Positions 25,596 through 38,010 of a DNA stretch of 64,000 nt are shown in pieces. The stretch comes from Pohlia nutans (lineage: Eukaryota > Streptophyta > Bryopsida > Bryales > Mniaceae), in contig CM040087.1 of NCBI GenBank assembly GCA_022496805.1, forward strand, positions 30,466,253 to 30,530,252. Direction: 5' to 3'. The stretch's first letter is position 1. The number at the start of each line of letters is the position of its first letter. A program made the translations under genes and the position numbers. Below the pieces are notes generated by a model. It did no database searches and had not been told where the DNA came from. It was given only the letters and a program-made list of their open reading frames with translations.

Positions 25596-25908
25596 TACAC
25601 TAAAATCACCGTATAGTGTAAGTGGGTGAATGGTGTGGGTGAATAATTATCGTGGCCAATAATGAATATGTCCAATGGTATAGATTATCGTGGTAACAAA
25701 GACCTAGTTATGAAGACCCAAATTGATGTCATTTGGTCACGAAGTGGTGATTGTAAATTGGCACATGTTTTGTTTCACTTAAAATGTTAAATTATGATTT
25801 CTAAAGTTTCCTTTGCCACAATATTTACAACTTGTTCAAATCCCAACGGATAATTAGTAAAGCCTCTCATAAATACCGTGGACCAAAGTATATGGTGACT
25901 TTAGTGTA
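25596..25908. mobile_element. MITE with TACACTAAAATCACC ends, copy 1
   Basis: TACACTAAAATCACCGTATA and TATATGGTGACTTTAGTGTA are inverted ends of a 313-base unit. TA at both borders suggests a TA duplication around CACTAAAATCACC. A related copy is at 62344-62562. Confidence 0.6.
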
Positions 25909-26212
25909 CTAAGGTAAAAACACCCAATTTTGTCCGTGCATCCCTTTTCTGCATTGTATAACTTGCTCTAAAACTGTCCCACCAAGTGCTTTTTGAATCA
26001 TTCCCTTTACTAGCTCTCATAAATTGACTTAGAATTTCATTGGAATTGGTTTTATGACAAGTTTGTGGAACAAGTTCATAGCAATTATATGGTTTATCCA
26101 AAAGCTCTATTTTTATTTAAAAAAATATTCTTTGTGAAATCATCATTTTCAATTACTAATGCTACAAAAATACTCCACCTTGAAAAAAGCGGCCCCAACT
26201 ATGGTGAATTGC

Positions 26213-27384
26213 TTAACCCTTTAGTGCCCAAGGTATTATAGTTAAGAACACTAGGTTGCAGTGGATTTTTCACTACGATTGATCTTTCCAAAAAAATCTT
26301 GGATTAAATTAGAAAGTAACCATATAATTCTATTCTCAACTAGAGTGGAGACATTTTTTCAAAATTAGAAAATCATGCAATGGAGGGATTGGAAGATCAT
26401 AGTATGTCTTTGAACCATATAATGCACACTCAAAAATGAGATTTTGCAGGATGTTTGACTTCAAAGTTAAATAAAAATTGGGTTAAATTTTTTTAAATTA
26501 AAGTGGAGAGATTCAGCAATGCCCTATGTCAACACCTCTCTATTGCAATCTTTCATATTAAGAGCGGACTCACATATAATTATTGTGACTTTTATAAGTG
26601 AGAGTGACTTATCCATATACAGTTTAGGAAAAAAAATTATACACTAAAATATGAAACGAGTTGGTACATTGATTAAGATTGAAACACATACACTACTGGA
26701 ACATGAACAAGAGAACACAATTCAGAAAAATAAAATAAGATAACAAACTTCCAAACACAAGAAATATTGCATAGTAGATTTGTCGTATTTTCAAGTATTT
26801 ACTCTATTTTCAAGTATTTGCAGTATTTTTGTCTTTAGTTCATAGGTATTTTGATAGTTGCACAATTCCAAATTGAAATTTTCTTTTTCTAGAAGATACA
26901 GTTATCCTTAAAGTCACCTTGTGTTTGAAGAAGATGCCGTAATTTTGCTTTAATGTACTCATATTTGTTCGCCCCAAATAGTTAAAAAGTATGAAAAAGC
27001 TTGGTGGTCTATCATTGTTAAGTGTGTAAGAGCTTGGTGGTCTCTAAACTCAAAAGAAACTAGTTTAGCCGTCAAGAAAGACGGCTAAATTAGTTTTTCA
27101 TGAGTTTGAAGACCACCAAGCTCTTACACACCTAATAATGAGAGACCACTAAGCTCTTCCCTACCTTTTAACTATTTGGGGTGAACAAATATGAGTACAT
27201 TAATGCAAAATTCACGGTATCTTGTTCAAACACAAGGTGACTTTAAGGATAACTCTGATGTGTATTAAAAATCTCCAACTCTGAACTTCACAATTCAAAA
27301 TCCAATTCTTCACGGATTTTCTATTATTTGCGTTTCCGACACTACACTAACCATATTATGGTCAGCAGGGCTCTAAAGGGTTAA
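26213..27384. mobile_element. TTAA element, subfamily G, copy 1 (carries a hairpin insertion)
   Basis: TTAACCCTTTAGTGCCCA on the left and CTCTAAAGGGTTAA on the right. The body is collinear with 28249-29055 and 60985-62013 (gtatgtctttgaaccatata, aatgcacactcaaaaatgag blocks). The hairpin element at 26900-27254 interrupts it. No transposase. Confidence 0.8.
26900..27254. mobile_element. Hairpin element nested in subfamily G copy
   Basis: Arms of about 170 bases pair across the centre at 27068-27090 (tagccgtc and gacggcta). The ends are AGTTATCCTTAAAGTCACC and GGTGACTTTAAGGATAACT. The related G copies lack this block, confirming an insertion. A half copy lies at about 12690-12795. The target duplication is unclear. 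Confidence 0.7.
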
Positions 27385-27794
27385 AAGCACAATTTTGCGT
27401 GTGTGTATTTTTCACCTTGTTTGTAATGTGAATTTCCTTTCCTCATAGCATTCAGTAGGCTTCATACCCACTGCCTTTCCTTCATGCACTTTGCCCATCA
27501 CCTTGAGCCTCCACTTGTCCACTTAGCTACTAATGAAGCACTGTTGGGTGTGGAATGTTCTACACCATCTACTGTAGAACCAAGGCAAAAACAATGCATG
27601 CTACTTACACTAGTAGCAGATGTCTCGTTTTTCATTCCCTACTTCGTGAAAACAGTGAACAGTGGCATAATATTGTGATTATATTTTTGTCTTCTTGTGA
27701 CCAAAAACACTCACTAGCACTAACACAACCCATGTGCCAGGCGCGGATTCATTCCTTTTTCATTTACAGTAAGTGAAAAACGACACGTTTCCTA

Positions 27795-28170
27795 CTACAC
27801 TAAATAGTGTATTTAGTGTGAGGTGATGAATAATGTGCATACCCCTACTACTTGTTTAAGACTAATTGTCAATTTGTGGGTAATTAGTGTTGGCGGTTAT
27901 CATCCAATTTGATTCATTTTCAGTTATCATCCAATTTGATTCATTCCATTTCTAAAATTTCAGTTTTTCCATCTAAACTTTCATCTCAAGTTTCATTCCT
28001 TACTCACACTAAATATCCATATCTCAAAAGATCACAATGTCAAAACGTTACTATTCTTCATAAATAGTGTGAGAATTCACATTTAATGTTTTTACAAAAG
28101 TAGGTTTTTTGATATTTAGAGTGATGTTCGCAATTACAGTGCCTCACACTAAATACACTATTTAGTGTAG
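27795..28170. mobile_element. MITE with CTACACTAAATAG ends, copy 1
   Basis: CTACACTAAATAGTGTATTT and AAATACACTATTTAGTGTAG are inverted ends, about 376 bases apart, with the repeat running on into TAGTGTGAGG and CCTCACACTA. A short relative with the same CTACACTAAATAG tip is at 48600-48821. The target duplication is not clear. Confidence 0.7.
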
Positions 28171-28248
28171 TGCTAATGTTACGCTTTGAATTCACACTGC
28201 TCAGTCACAAAATGAGACTGGAAATCTTTCTTTGAACTTTGTTCCATT

Positions 28249-29055
28249 TAACCCTTTAGTGCCCAGGGTGGTTCTGCAGAAACCACAGTTTTTTGGATGA
28301 TGTTTCTTTAAAGCTCTCTTTGATGAAATTAGGAATACTATTAATAGTATCCAACCGTATGAATGGAAGCGTAGCTTAATGAAACAAGTGTCAATTAAAT
28401 CTTGGTAAGATTGGACTGTTAGATTGGAAGATTATAGTATGTCTTTGAACCGTATAATGCACACTCAAAAATGAGATTTTGGGAAGTGTGTGACTTCAAG
28501 GTTAAATAGAATTCGGGTTAAATTTTCAAAAATAAAAGTGAAGAGGTTCAACAATGGCCTGTGTCAACACCTCTTCAATGCAATCTTTCATGTCAAGAAT
28601 GGACTCATACATAATTATTGTGAATTTTATAAGTGAGAGTGACTTATCCATGTACGGTTTAGTACAAAGTTTATACGTTAAAATAAGAAAGGAGTTGGTA
28701 CATTGATCAAGATCGGAATACATACACTAATGGAACATGATCAAGAGAACACAATCCCGAAAAAAATACAACAAAACAAACTTCCAAACACAAGAAATAT
28801 CACATAGTATATGTGTTGTATTTGTAAGTATTTGTTGTATTTTGAGGTATTTGCAGTATTTTGGTGTTTTGTACATAGGTATTTAGATAGCTAAGAAAGT
28901 CAGATTTCAAATTTTCTTTTTGCATCATTTGCAAAATCAAAAGTTGCACATCTGAACTTCAAACATCGGATTGAGATGGTACACAGATTTTTGAGCATTT
29001 CATTTTCGAGTGATCCAGGGACCACTTAGTGGTCACCTGGGCACTAAAGGGTTAA
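28249..29055. mobile_element. TTAA element, subfamily G, copy 2
   Basis: TTAACCCTTTAGTGCCCAGG to CCTGGGCACTAAAGGGTTAA: the terminal inverted repeats are perfect over 20 bases, and the element is 807 bases. This is the best preserved G copy and a good reference for the family. Internal GA-rich and AT-rich blocks match the other copies. No coding frame. Confidence 0.9.
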
Positions 29056-30293
29056 GTAGTTTACCACGAACACTGCTGATGGAAGGCATGGGACTTTGCT
29101 CCTACTTGGAAGTACACTTGATATTCAGCAGCCTCAATGCAGCAGTGTCGATTTTGAGCAATGGCTCAGGCACGCGTTGATAGCTTAGTTACATAGAATG
29201 AGCCTGCCAGGCCGATGATCAATCATGGGCATCAGTTTTTAGGATGATCCATTGATAATCTCACATGAGATCAGCATGACACTGAATTCCAGATATAGTC
29301 CTTGATAGATAGATATATATTTGCATGATTGAAGGCTCCATCGACACTGAGTTCCATGATTGTACATACCCCACTTCTAACTCGTATGTGCACCTTGACG
29401 CTAAGCTACACCAACCTAAGCCACACTGTCCTTAACCCCTAAATGTCTGGAAGTTCAAAAACTGACTTATGAATGTAACTCACTGTTCAATTTCCACTTA
29501 CTACATGAATGAATGATTTTCATCTAATTCTTTTCATGAAGGATTGTTGTTGATCATGCCACCTCCTCAGGGAGGTCACTATGCAAAAAGTAAAAAGGGT
29601 ACATTCACAGTATGACGACCCAAGGAAACTGTAACCAATGATTTAACGGATTATTAAGCAATAATCTTATCATTTGAATTAATAATGCAATATAAATTAG
29701 TATCTACATATAAGATATGTCATTTTACAATACATTAAAGTTTGACGATGTTTGAGAAGTTATTGATACTCCAAAATGATTAAAATATGGTCGTAACCAG
29801 TCGTTAATAACAACTAAAATGTGCTAAAATGTTCATAATATGTCGCAAAATGTCCTTAAAATTTTCTAATATTTACATGAATCGAAGATATAATTTTTTA
29901 AGCACTTATCAAGAATTGTTAGATTTGGGCGGGGTTGGCTCGTTATATTGTGAATGCACTCAAAAACCATGTGAGTTGACATTAGTAGGAAAGGTGGCGC
30001 TCCCCAGGGACATGCCCAAGTAAAATCACCGTGAATGCGTGGAATTGGGCATTACTTGTCTGGGCATCTCCCTCGGCAGTGCCACCTTTTCTACTACCGG
30101 TAGTGTAAACTATAGGGTCCTTTTTCTTCACTGGAGGAAAAAATTCTACCTAATTATAAATTTTATATGTAATATAAGATACTTTAAATTCAAGCAAGGA
30201 ATAATTCGAGAACAGGTTTGGAATATGATTAGAATATTCTAAAATATACCTCAAATATTCCATTTATGTGATAGCCCTCATTAAAATACCCTC
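29056..30293. other. Intergenic region with an orphan TTAACCCC end
   Basis: A single left-type end (TTAACCCCTAAATGTC) is at 29433. No matching right end was found before 30294, so the element is truncated or decayed. The hairpin at 29982-30106 is listed separately. No gene was recognised. Confidence 0.45.
29982..30106. other. Imperfect stem-loop, candidate small-RNA precursor or relic MITE
   Basis: The left arm GTAGGAAAGGTGGCGCTCCC with the following AGGGACATGCCCAAG pairs with a right arm ending GCCACCTTTTCTAC. The stem is about 40 bp with a few mismatches and bulges, and the loop is about 30 bases. The size and mismatch pattern resemble plant MIRNA foldbacks, but nothing shows transcription. 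Confidence 0.35.
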
Positions 30294-31427
30294 TTAACCC
30301 CTAAATGACAGAGGGGGTAAGGGCAAAACCTAAATGTGTTATAAAATGTTGCTTCTACAACTTCGATGAAGTTTGGTTCAAAAGAGAAAATGAGAAGCAC
30401 GATGTTTAGTAATTATCCATACGGTCAAACTTTCAAAAAATGTTTTAGATACTCATTAAACGAATTTAGAAGCATTTATCATTGAATATTCACCAAAATT
30501 ACAAATTTTATTTTTAGAATTTTAAATTTGGTATGATTGGTTGAAACTAGACATTCTATTCTAAAGTTCAGAAAATAAATTTTTTAGAAAGAGGGAACAT
30601 CATTACTTTCCCGAAATAGTAAGTTTTGTAACACTAGGACAATGTTGAGGTGTTTGTCTTTGAAAATTTCTCCTTGATGGAGTTTAACCCCTAAACGTCC
30701 CAGAGTCCATAAACTGGATCACGAACGGATTCAAAACCTTCTCACGTTCTCATCAATGCTTGGATGAAACTCATCCAATTTTTTGGAGATTCTTCACCAA
30801 GTTGTTGTCCTATCTAATGGCTGGATTTAGTCATACTAGAGTACATATTTTTCTAAAATTACAAATGTAGAAGTATGTCAAGTCGTTGACTAAGCCAAAA
30901 TTGCATTGACTCTAGTTCAAAGTGGAATCATGAAAAATGAGGTCATAAATTTAAGAAACACAAAAATTTCAAAGTATCACCACATTTAAGAGTATCTCAT
31001 TTCAAACTCATTCCAACAAATTTTACTCAAAAAATGTTGAAATTTAGTTTGTAATCGAATTTAGAGGGAATTTTTAATTTTAACTTTCAAATTTTATAAT
31101 TAAATATTGGTGATTGTATTAGTGAATCAAACCGCACGGATAGAATCTAAAATTCAAAATCTAGAACTTTCATTTGTATATCAATTCCATAATATTCTTC
31201 TAAATGGTAGTTTATAATGTTTTTTCTCAAATTGTCAATTCCAGGGACACCCTGGTACGTTTAGGGGTTAACTCAGATTGACATGATTCAAATTGGGTTA
31301 GAAAGTAGACTTGATTTCCTATTTGAAATTTTTTTTTTTTTTTTTAAAAAGTTTTTTTTTCATCTCGGGCAGCCCGTAAAGAAAGGGCATCGACCATAAA
31401 ATGGTCGTTCGGTCAGTTAGGGGTTAA
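30294..31427. mobile_element. TTAA element, subfamily B, copy 2 (carries a nested C element)
   Basis: The left end is TTAACCCCTAAATGAC and the right end GTCAGTTAGGGGTTAA. It is collinear with 10750-11290 except for the C insertion at 30684-31271. Its terminal TTAA at 31424-31427 is also the first TTAA of the next element. Confidence 0.85.
30684..31271. mobile_element. TTAA element, subfamily C, copy 2
   Basis: TTAACCCCTAAACGTCCC to ACGTTTAGGGGTTAA, 588 bases, nearly identical to 11828-12415. The subfamily B copy at 10750-11290 shows the pre-insertion site with one TTAA, whereas here TTAA is found on both sides. Confidence 0.92.
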
Positions 31428-32533
31428 CCCTTAAACGTCAAGATAAGCCCCATGGGCTTATTTAAAAGAGAATATTGAAGAAAAAACTTGAATTTCTCAA
31501 CCAAATTGAGCGAGACTTAGTGCGTTGGAAAGCTAGATAGATAGATAGATAGAAACACCGACCCAATAGTGAGGCCGACGTGTGTAAAGTGTCCGTTCGT
31601 AATGTCAATGACCCGGTGCCCACCGGACAAAGGGACATTGGAACAGTTGACACTACTCTCCCCTTTCGAGGATGGACACTATAGTAACTGAAACAAAGTA
31701 ACAGTAACAAGGACAAAAACGAAGTAATGATGGTTGGGTGCTAGTTTGTATAAAGGTATGTTTTAAGCTAAGTATTATCACCAAGTCATGAGTTCTTTGG
31801 TTGGTTGGTGAAGGGTGTTGTATCACATTTATGTGGTCCGGGTTCGGGTCGAGTCTGCTTGGGCTCGTTTGAGCAATGGTGTAATATACATGGCTTAATG
31901 CTGCTAGTGAATTATTATGGCAGGAAAGTTGTACCAACCAACCGGCCCTACCTACCCCCTGAGACAAGTTGAGCTAGTTGTTTGAAAAGAGTGGCTAGCA
32001 GTGGTTTTCACCACTACCCTCCCTCATTTGCTGTACTATTCTGTTGGTATTGGTTGATTATTTCTATACGTCTTTTGTGTAGAAGGATTGATCCGGCATA
32101 TTGTATGGCAATGGTATTTATTGCTTTGAATGTGTGTTTTATAGAGGTTTCGCAGATGTTAAATTTTGTTTCTAGTTGTTTCATTGAGGGGGCGTGAGTG
32201 GTTCCATTGGCTCCAGTTGTGATGACTATGATAGGATCTACTTTCTACCCTTGTTGTATAATGTTATTAAGTTGGAAAGCTACTGAAAAAGCGATCTAGA
32301 TTCCAAATTTTCGCCTCATTTGAGAGATTGTGAATCGTTGGTAAACAATCAAAGTTATGAAATTGAACAAGTTTTGAGGTTGGGGCAGCTGAAGTTCAGC
32401 AGTGCCGCAGTGCTACAGTGCTAGCCAGCAGTGCACTGCAGAGCCGTTTTTGCAAAAATAAATAAAATCCCCCCAAAAAATTAGATTCCTTCCGGGCTGC
32501 CCCGTCCAGGCCCTCTTGACGTTTAAAGGTTAA
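31424..32533. mobile_element. TTAA element, subfamily E, copy 1
   Basis: The ends TTAACCCTTAAACGTCAAGA and TCTTGACGTTTAAAGGTTAA are inverted repeats, and the element is about 1,110 bases. Inside are a (GATA)n run near 31534-31552 and a right part that matches 37716 onward in inverted orientation. The short frames inside have no recognised domain. Confidence 0.8.
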
Positions 32534-33037
32534 CGCACGTGGTTACACGAAATACATGCTAGTGACCTCCCAAAGGCCAGTTCTTCAAGTTAAATTTAGC
32601 TCGTTCAAAATATTTTTGAATTTTTACATGGGGTCCCAACTACAAAAAGAGTTGTATAATCGGTTCACCGTGAAAGCGTATTTTGGGTTACAATGAATTG
32701 CTAATAACGGAGAAATGTTTTTATGAATTTTCCTTTCTAGGTATCGTCGATGCCAAGAATAGTATGCGCCTACATTTTTAGAATGTAAATCACTTTTATA
32801 ATTTGAGGTTAAAACTAAAAGATACTCCTTTCTAAATTACGAAATGATATTTGAGGGTTAAACTACCGATTTAAGAAATTTGGCCTATTTTTACATTGCT
32901 ATATTTGGAATTAAATTTTCTCTTGTAGAAAATAAAGTTCATGAAGAATGTACATATTTTCATGGTTTTATTTTCAATATTCAAATTAATATTAAAACTA
33001 ATCAAAGTGAAAAGTACTTCACAACCCATAATTGATA
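32534..33037. repeat. Dispersed repeat related to subfamily J and 62.2-62.66 kb
   Basis: About 32545-32870 matches 62290-62660 (tttttatgaattttc, aagaatagtatg, atactcctttctaaatta blocks). In the inverse direction, part matches 54600-54750 inside the subfamily J element (gttgggac and atgtaaaa blocks). It is probably a decayed J copy. Confidence 0.5.
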
Positions 33038-33212
33038 CTCCCTCTTTTTCATAATAAGCTTCATGATTCCCTTTTCAATTTGTCATGTAATAAGCTTCTT
33101 CTTTGTTCAAAGCAACTACTCCTATTGGATTAGGGTCCACACCATTGGACTGCAATAGCGGTTTAATTTTTCAATTTTCCTTCTATGAGAAGCTTATTAT
33201 GGGACAATGGAG
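33038..33212. mobile_element. Stowaway-type MITE
   Basis: CTCCCTCTTTTTCATAATAA on the left and TTATTATGGGACAATGGAG on the right are inverted, flanked by TA on both sides (33036-33037 and 33213-33214). A CTCCCTC tip and TA duplication are the hallmark of Stowaway MITEs, mobilised by plant mariner-like transposases. The 175-base length is typical. Confidence 0.8.
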
Positions 33213-33214
33213 TA

Positions 33215-34849
33215 TATAACTTCTTCCATATCCACACTATGTGTTGCTAAAAAAAATAAAATAAAAAATCACCCCCTCCAAAATTTTCCAACCCATTTAT
33301 TGAAGTTGTTATTTTAAAATAACCAATATTAAATGAACTATACATTTTATTTTATTTTATACATATTCCAAAGTCAACTAAATTTTGATCATGCATGATT
33401 CTATGAGGTTTTGTCCAATCATGTTTTTTTAAAGTGTGTCAAATGAATATTTCTTTGTTTTGGTCTTTTAAATTTCTATTACTAAGATCATCCCATCATC
33501 CAAATTGAGGAAAAAAGATTTAAATGTTCTCAAAAACAATTTTTGACGAGTTATTTTGTAGCAATGAAAAATCAATTAATTTTATTCAATTAAGGTGATA
33601 AATTACATGTTTTTCTTTATTATAATGCACACTATATAATGTACAAAAAGAAATTTCTCAAAAGGATAAAAGAAAATTTGGGTGAAAGCACGGTAAATTG
33701 AACCATTAAAATCATTCTTAGTTCTAAAATTACAATTGCGAGTAAAAATTCATATATTTAAGTTTTAATTTGGTAGAGCCCTCCATAGTTCTATTAGGTA
33801 TTTCAATCCAAAGTTTCAAATTAAAATATTAAACAAGGGTTACTAAAAGTAAAGTTTGAAAATAAATGTCTAAAACAAATTTTGGGAGTAAATTTGATGA
33901 ATCGAATCATGTTCAATATGAATATAAATTATATATTCTATAAGTTCATTGTGCATTGGAGGGCCTTAAAGAAAAAAATTATTGAAAAAATAAATGTTTA
34001 ATGCAATGTCAACATGTTTTATATCTACTTTTCAATTCGGTCAAAACTACTTTTTCAATTTTAACCACATTAACCTTACTATAACACATATAAATACTTA
34101 TTAAACATGTTTTTTCCAATTTTTTTGATTAGAATTTGTTAAGCATTGTATCTTTTATTATATCCGCAAAAAAAATTCACAAAAAAACAAAAATTTAATG
34201 GACTTTTGGACCCTGCATTGTTGCTTCTTCACAAGTATCACTAGTGGTGAAGTTTACCATGCTTTTACCCAATTGTGAAATGACCTTGAAAATGACAAAA
34301 ACTACATGTCCTTTAAGGGTTACTAAAGAGTGGCTCCAAAAAAGTCTACATTGTGGTTCTCATGGTGGTGGTGATTTATTGACGTTCTACCTTATTACAA
34401 CTATTTTTCCATTACGTCCTCATGTTTTGGTCGTGTACATTCCAAACTGAAATGTCTAACATCAATGCATCGTGGAATTGAAAACATAGTGGTGGTAATA
34501 GAGATATGCGCACAATCCTCTCAATGAAAAGATAATTTGCAAACTCTAGACTAAACTCAATCACCACTGAGAATAGATGAAAAAGATTTCTCCTCACTCT
34601 TTTTTGCACCAATGAGGAGTAGATGTGAGGTTGGTGGAATTTGAACCTGAAACTAAATGCAAGCCAAACTCACGCTCCTATTTGTTGACTACATGTTCCC
34701 CAACACCCACAGAAAGTTCACCGAAGCCAAGCTAGCTGCTCATTGTGGTCTCAAATAGAATCAAACATCTAATATAAGGTAGAAAAAAAGAGTGAGGAAA
34801 GGGAGTCACCCTTTGTACTTTGCGGATATCTCTAATACTTTGATGTGCT
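33215..34849. other. AT-rich intergenic region
   Basis: No gene, RNA or complete transposon was recognised. Only short open frames without domains are present. Confidence 0.5.
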
Positions 34850-35324
34850 TTAACCCTTAAATGTCAAGAGGGTATTGGGCGGGCAGTCCAAAAGAACTTT
34901 TATTCTTTTTAGAGAGTTGCCCCTTCAGTAACGTGAACAATCAATGAGAATTCCTCTTCAAATCCCTTATGAACAGGTGAATGAAGTTAATAGTGTCACT
35001 CCAAAAACAAATTAAAAAACTCAATGAGATTCCGAAAATGAAAACTCAATGTTAACTTTGCAATTCTGGTATGCATCAAGGTCTCAAGTTGCTCAACTCC
35101 CTCCCCACCAATTCTCTTTCCAATTTTCTTGGAATGTACAATTTATTAAAACATGTGCATCTGGTAAATTTAGCCTCGTATTTTCATCACCTTTTGAAAG
35201 CACCAATCCATTTCAAATTTGGTTGAGAAAATACACTTTTTTTCTTCATTGTTCTCTCAGTGTTGAAAAAGGTTGCAATCCGTTTGTCGTTAATTATATG
35301 AACGTACGCATGTCAAAGGGTTAA
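34850..35324. mobile_element. TTAA element, D-like
   Basis: TTAACCCTTAAATGTCAAG on the left and GCATGTCAAAGGGTTAA on the right. About 475 bases. The right ~70 bases (gttgaaaaaggttgcaat) match the right end of the subfamily D copy at 12530-12605, while the left end is closer to subfamily E. Confidence 0.75.
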
Positions 35325-35797
35325 ATTCAAACATATTTTCACTTAGTTTTTCAGAGTCGAGGGCTAAGGGTGTGCATCCATGGATGCTCTTATGACACCA
35401 AATCTTGAATGTGATTACAATGGTCGAGGGGGAGAAAGGTGTGCATGCTCTCTTAGTAACTTACTTCATCAAAGCTCATGGGTCAGTAGTTAGTTGTCCG
35501 TGGCTTCTTCCATAGCTCTGCAAAATTAAAGTACCAGTGGGTCTCCCACACTGTGGGAATACTACAACAACTCCCACAACTGGCACTGACCCTGTGGTAA
35601 AGTGCAAAAATCTCAACAATAATATATTCTCATTCAAGGGTTCTCCTTTTCTCGAGACTCTTTATTCCCAAAGTAGAAGTTGGTTAGGGATTTTACATAT
35701 AAAAGCTGCGCATGCGAGCAAAGTCTGCTCCATCTTCAGTTGTCTTCAGCAATCAGCATTCTCATGCCCATCCCCAGGAATCATTACTTCGTAGGTA
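35325..35797. other. Intergenic spacer
   Basis: No feature was recognised between the TTAA element and the TA-flanked MITE. Confidence 0.4.
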
Positions 35798-36063
35798 CCG
35801 TAGTACCATAGCCGGGTCGCCAAAAAATAATTCAAAAAATAAAAAACGTAAAAAATCAGAAATTATGATGACAAAAAAACGAATATATAATGAATTATTT
35901 TTAGCTATATTTTGTTGCTTCTAAGATATTTTGGGTCATTTTATATCATTTTGTTTGGCTCAAAAACGAAAATCGAAGAATTCATTTTCTCAGAAACAAA
36001 CCTTATTTTTCAGAATATATAAATATTCGTTTGTGGGGTGGCGATTCACCTATAGTACTACGG
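35798..36063. mobile_element. TA-flanked MITE with CCGTAGTA ends
   Basis: CCGTAGTACCATAGC and a right end reading TATAGTACTACGG are inverted, with TA on each side. The inner bases gccgggtcgcc and ggcgattcacc extend the pairing imperfectly. The unit is 266 bases, which fits a Tc1/mariner-type MITE. Confidence 0.6.
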
Positions 36064-37566
36064 TATCCCCTCAGGGTATCCCTCAAGGACCAAAGATGAT
36101 CAAAGGATCTAAAATGACAAACTCCATCAATAATTATGTTGTGGAATAATACAATTAATTCAGATGGAACCAAATGTTACATCACTAGAACAACATTGCA
36201 GGTGTTGGTAAAAAAACAAATAAATTTGAAAAAAAGGAGGTTCTCATCAGTCTTTTTTATTTATTTTTATATTTTTCAAAGAGAGCTAAACGGGCAACAC
36301 ATTATAATATGGTAGAACCACATATTTCTACATTCATCCATATTTTGGATAGAAAATACTTTTCATCCATAATTTAATGTTATTTTCAATTAAATCTGGA
36401 GATTTCATTCAATATCTTATTTCTAAAATGAAGATATTTTGGCGATCTAATATTGAGTTTTTCGGTTTTTTTGTAGCCAAATTATTTTATTTAGATAGAT
36501 TTTTGTACTTGATTGCACATATGATGAAACTTTGTCTTGTATTCTAAAAAAATGAGAATTGTGATTGATTCGTTAACTATATACTGTGCATATACAGAAT
36601 GTGATTGGGCTACTTGAAATTGAAGTATTAGTGAAACTGAACTTTGAAGTGTGGATTTAGAATGCCATAAAAGAATTGGGCATGAATTTTTTCTCTTTCA
36701 ACTTAGGGTCTCTGATTTCATGTAATCACTGGATGGGCAAACGCTCAAGTTCATAAGTCATCACTAATGAAAGTGAAAGTTTGCACCTTCCACTATCGTA
36801 ACTAGGTAGCAGTTCCGGTACAAAATAATTTTAAAAATAAGTGCCAAAGTTTAGGGATCTTTTTTCAAAAATACTGTAAGGAAAAATAGAACATTGGAGA
36901 ATATTGTCTATTTTTAGAACAGTACCAAAATATTTTCCCTGGTTCTAATAATTTTTCGGCAACGAAATGCCGGAACTTCTAACTAGTTACGGTCTAAATC
37001 TTCTTCAATTTTCCTTGACTACAAATTTGTAGGAAACCCGACATTAACAAAAGCTAAGGTAGAAATATCAAGAATCGACACTTTTTGCTAATGAGCAAAG
37101 TTACTATTATTCTATTCATCAAATTTTCATATTCTCTGGTTAACAACAAGAATATGATTTCAACACACTAGAGAATGCCACATTTGATACTTTATGCAAA
37201 GGTAATGAAGGGTCATTGAAGTTTTTTGGTAGATGATACATGTATTGGTTAAGGAGATGTGCACCAAGTGAAGCTTGGCATTTTTGGTTCACTAACGCTT
37301 TTGAAGTCTCCACTTTATATCTTTAAGTGAATGTGACAAAATTTGAGGAGGTTGCTACTTGAAAAGTAAGATAATGCTACATCGAACAAACCAATATAGT
37401 TGGTTTGTCCAATGTATGACAAAGATTTGTTACTTGGAGAAGATTTTCTTCCAATAGATGCTCACTAATTGTTTAAAGAATTTATTGACTATAGCATGAA
37501 GGACACGAAGCTTTGAATTGAAAAAAGCTACATCTATAATGAATGTGAAGAAGTTTGAGTAAGTTT
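36064..37566. other. AT-rich intergenic region
   Basis: No gene or complete element was recognised. Confidence 0.45.
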
Positions 37567-37715
37567 TGTTGAAGTTGATGATGTAAGGTAGTGTTGCTAA
37601 AAGCCAAGGGTGTTCGGGTGGAAATAAATGATGTGTGGGAGAAGGGTGAGGGCATGGATTGATCTTAGAGGCCTCTAGTGGTGGGTTATCATATATGGAT
37701 TGTCATGCACACCTC
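37567..37715 (+). mobile_element. Truncated Copia LTR fragment
   Basis: Starts TGTTGAAGTTGATGATGTAA and follows the first ~145 bases of the LTR at 43196 (aaataaatgatgtgtggg, gcctctagtggtg). It is cut off by the TTAA element that begins at 37716. No downstream LTR half was found. Confidence 0.7.
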
Positions 37716-38010
37716 TTAATCCTTAAACGTCAAGAGGTCCTAGATAGGGCATCCCGGAAGGCATTTAAATTTTCGGAAGGAAAAAAGAAAAGAAAAAAAA
37801 GAAGAGGCTCCGCTGGCTACTGATGGACAGCACTATATATAGCACTGCGGCATTTTTCAAGAAAAGACCTCAGCTGCCCTAACCTCAACTCCTGTTCATT
37901 TTGATAACTTTGATTCCTTACCAATGTTTCCACAATTTCCCAAATGAGGCACAAATTTGGAATCTAGATTGCTTTTTCGGAAGCTTTCCAACGCACCAAT
38001 CCTCGCTTGA
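37716..38010 (-). mobile_element. Partial TTAA element, subfamily E, inverted copy
   Basis: The left tip TTAATCCTTAAACGTCAAG and the following 280 bases match the reverse complement of about 32270-32533 (aacctcaactc, cacaaatttggaatctagat). No opposite end was found, so the true limit is unknown. Confidence 0.6.

Noticed and set aside
34640..34720. Sequence resembling a tRNA T-arm (tttgaacctgaaac)
   Set aside because: No cloverleaf, acceptor stem or promoter boxes could be built around it.
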